Shown in pieces: positions 5,971 through 6,738 of a stretch of 6,738 nucleotides of DNA. The DNA lies in NCBI GenBank assembly GCA_021731205.1, contig JAKFXV010000297.1, forward strand, positions 1 through 6,738, given 5' to 3'. The translations under genes and the position numbers were made by a program. Under the pieces are notes generated by a model that did no database searches, was not told the origin of the DNA, and worked only from the letters and a program-made list of their open reading frames with translations. Source of the stretch: Nocardioides sp. (lineage in GTDB: Bacteria; Actinomycetota; Actinomycetes; Propionibacteriales; Nocardioidaceae). Position 1 is the first letter of the stretch. Each line of letters begins with the position of its first letter.

Positions 5971-6725
5971 CGATCCTCCGGTCGGTTCGGGTTTCCGGTG
6001 AGCCTGACGCCGGCCCGACGCGGGTCGAAGCGCACCGCCGGTGCGCTCTCGCCCCGGATCTCGGCGACAAGCTCGGTCAATGCTCCCATCACCCGTTCCG
6101 TCGCGACCGCCAACACCTCGGTCGTGCGCGGCAGATCGCGCAGATCGGCGAGTTCGACCGGGTCACCCACCTTGAAGACCACCCGTTTGCGCGGCAGCAA
6201 CCGCAACTTCCGTGAGTACGGCGGCAGCACCGCCTGGGCTCCCCAGCCACCCACCGGGATCAGCGGGCAACCGGTCTCGAGCGCGATCCGCACGGCCCCG
6301 GTGCGTCCGGTCATCGGCCAGAGGTCGGGATCACGGGTGATCGTGCCCTCGGGGTAGACCACCACGCACTCCCCCGCCTCGACAGCCCGGACGGCCGCGT
6401 CGAATGCGCCGACCGCGTTGGGCGAGAACCGTTGCACCGGGATCTGTCCGGCCGCCCGGAGGAACCGGCCGATCCAGCGGTGACGGAAGAGCTCCGCCTT
6501 GCCGAGGTACCGCGGCACCCGGCCCTGCTCGTAGATCAGGTGTGCCGACAGCAGCGGGTCGAGGAACGAGATGTGGTTGAAGGCCAGCACACACCCGCCC
6601 GTGGCCGGGATCTTCTCCGCGCCGATCCAGCTGCGGGAGGAGATCACCAGCAGCACCGGACGCAGCACGGTCGCCGCGATCGCGACCGATAGACCGCCGG
6701 AGCCGGGCCAATGGGGTCGTCGCAC
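5967..6725 (-). CDS. PlsC-type 1-acylglycerol-3-phosphate acyltransferase
   Basis: This is a lysophospholipid/1-acylglycerol-3-phosphate acyltransferase of the PlsC/LPLAT family, which transfers an acyl chain during phosphatidate synthesis at the inner face of the membrane. In 252 residues it shows a hydrophobic N-terminal stretch (about 12-29), the catalytic NHISFLD (50-56, i.e. NHX4D with H51 and D56), GKAELF (75-80), YPEGTITRD (124-132, the PEGT acceptor-binding motif with Ile where Arg often follows) and PLIPVG (154-159). The start used is a GTG at 6725-6723. The frame stays open to the window edge and no ribosome-binding site is seen, so the true start may lie a little outside. It forms an operon with gpsA through a 4-base overlap, linking glycerol-3-phosphate production and acylation. 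Exact acyl acceptor is not decidable, since actinobacteria have several paralogues. Confidence 0.9.
   Translation of the reverse strand: MRRPHWPGSGGLSVAIAATVLRPVLLVISSRSWIGAEKIPATGGCVLAFNHISFLDPLLSAHLIYEQGRVPRYLGKAELFRHRWIGRFLRAAGQIPVQRFSPNAVGAFDAAVRAVEAGECVVVYPEGTITRDPDLWPMTGRTGAVRIALETGCPLIPVGGWGAQAVLPPYSRKLRLLPRKRVVFKVGDPVELADLRDLPRTTEVLAVATERVMGALTELVAEIRGESAPAVRFDPRRAGVRLTGNPNRPEDR
5975..5979 (-). promoter_or_regulatory. Strong ribosome-binding site for gpsA inside the acyltransferase gene
   Basis: GGAGG on the minus strand lies 4 nt before the gpsA ATG and within the last codons of the upstream acyltransferase gene. Together with the ATGA stop/start overlap it fixes the gpsA start and indicates termination-reinitiation coupling. 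It contrasts with ddl, the PLP enzyme and HNH genes, which have no such site. Confidence 0.8.
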
Positions 6726-6738
6726 CGTGACAGGATTC

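Noticed and set aside
1..6738. tRNA, rRNA, CRISPR array, IS element or riboswitch
   Set aside because: No repeats with regular spacers, no terminal inverted repeats or transposase, no tRNA-like cloverleaf and no long leader region were seen. In particular there is no THI-box-sized leader, since the thiL upstream region is short.

Overview
The window is high-GC, densely packed chromosomal DNA from an actinomycete. Gene content and order resemble the thiL - ddl - gpsA neighbourhood known from actinobacteria such as Mycobacterium and Nocardioides. Leaderless-looking promoters, an actinobacterial-type LexA box and a DUF222-HNH (13E12-family) gene also point to Actinomycetota. A Nocardioides-like member of the Propionibacteriales is my best guess, but that is inference; no marker here fixes the genus.

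Layout, left to right. (1) The 5' part of thiL (thiamine-monophosphate kinase) on the minus strand, cut by the window edge. (2) A 113-bp divergent intergenic region with a perfect 7-bp inverted repeat, then a 78-residue stand-alone Lrp/AsnC ligand-binding (RAM) domain protein. (3) A 72-bp AT-rich gap (about 46% GC by hand count) holding a perfect actinobacterial SOS box, TCGAAC-AATT-GTTCGA, directly next to a TATCAT -10 element placed so that transcription would begin at or next to the ATG. (4) A full-length DUF222-HNH nuclease-family gene, followed 21 nt later by a DUF3515 lipoprotein gene on the same strand. (5) ddl (D-alanine--D-alanine ligase) on the minus strand, convergent with DUF3515 and one base away from it. 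(6) A 51-bp divergent promoter region, then a compact Cys/Met-metabolism PLP enzyme (cystathionine gamma-lyase/synthase-like) on the plus strand. (7) gpsA (glycerol-3-phosphate dehydrogenase) and plsC-type acyltransferase on the minus strand. They overlap by four bases (ATGA), so plsC and then gpsA form a translationally coupled phospholipid-precursor operon. gpsA is convergent with the PLP enzyme gene, again with one base between stop codons.

Functionally this is mostly housekeeping: glycerol-3-phosphate supply and acylation for membrane lipids (gpsA, plsC), cell-wall precursor synthesis (ddl), thiamine diphosphate synthesis (thiL) and sulfur amino acid metabolism. The accessory element is the HNH gene, which appears to be under DNA-damage (LexA) control and may carry the downstream lipoprotein gene with it. 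I see no tRNA, rRNA, CRISPR array, IS element or clear intrinsic terminator. No gene-free stretch exceeds 300 bases.
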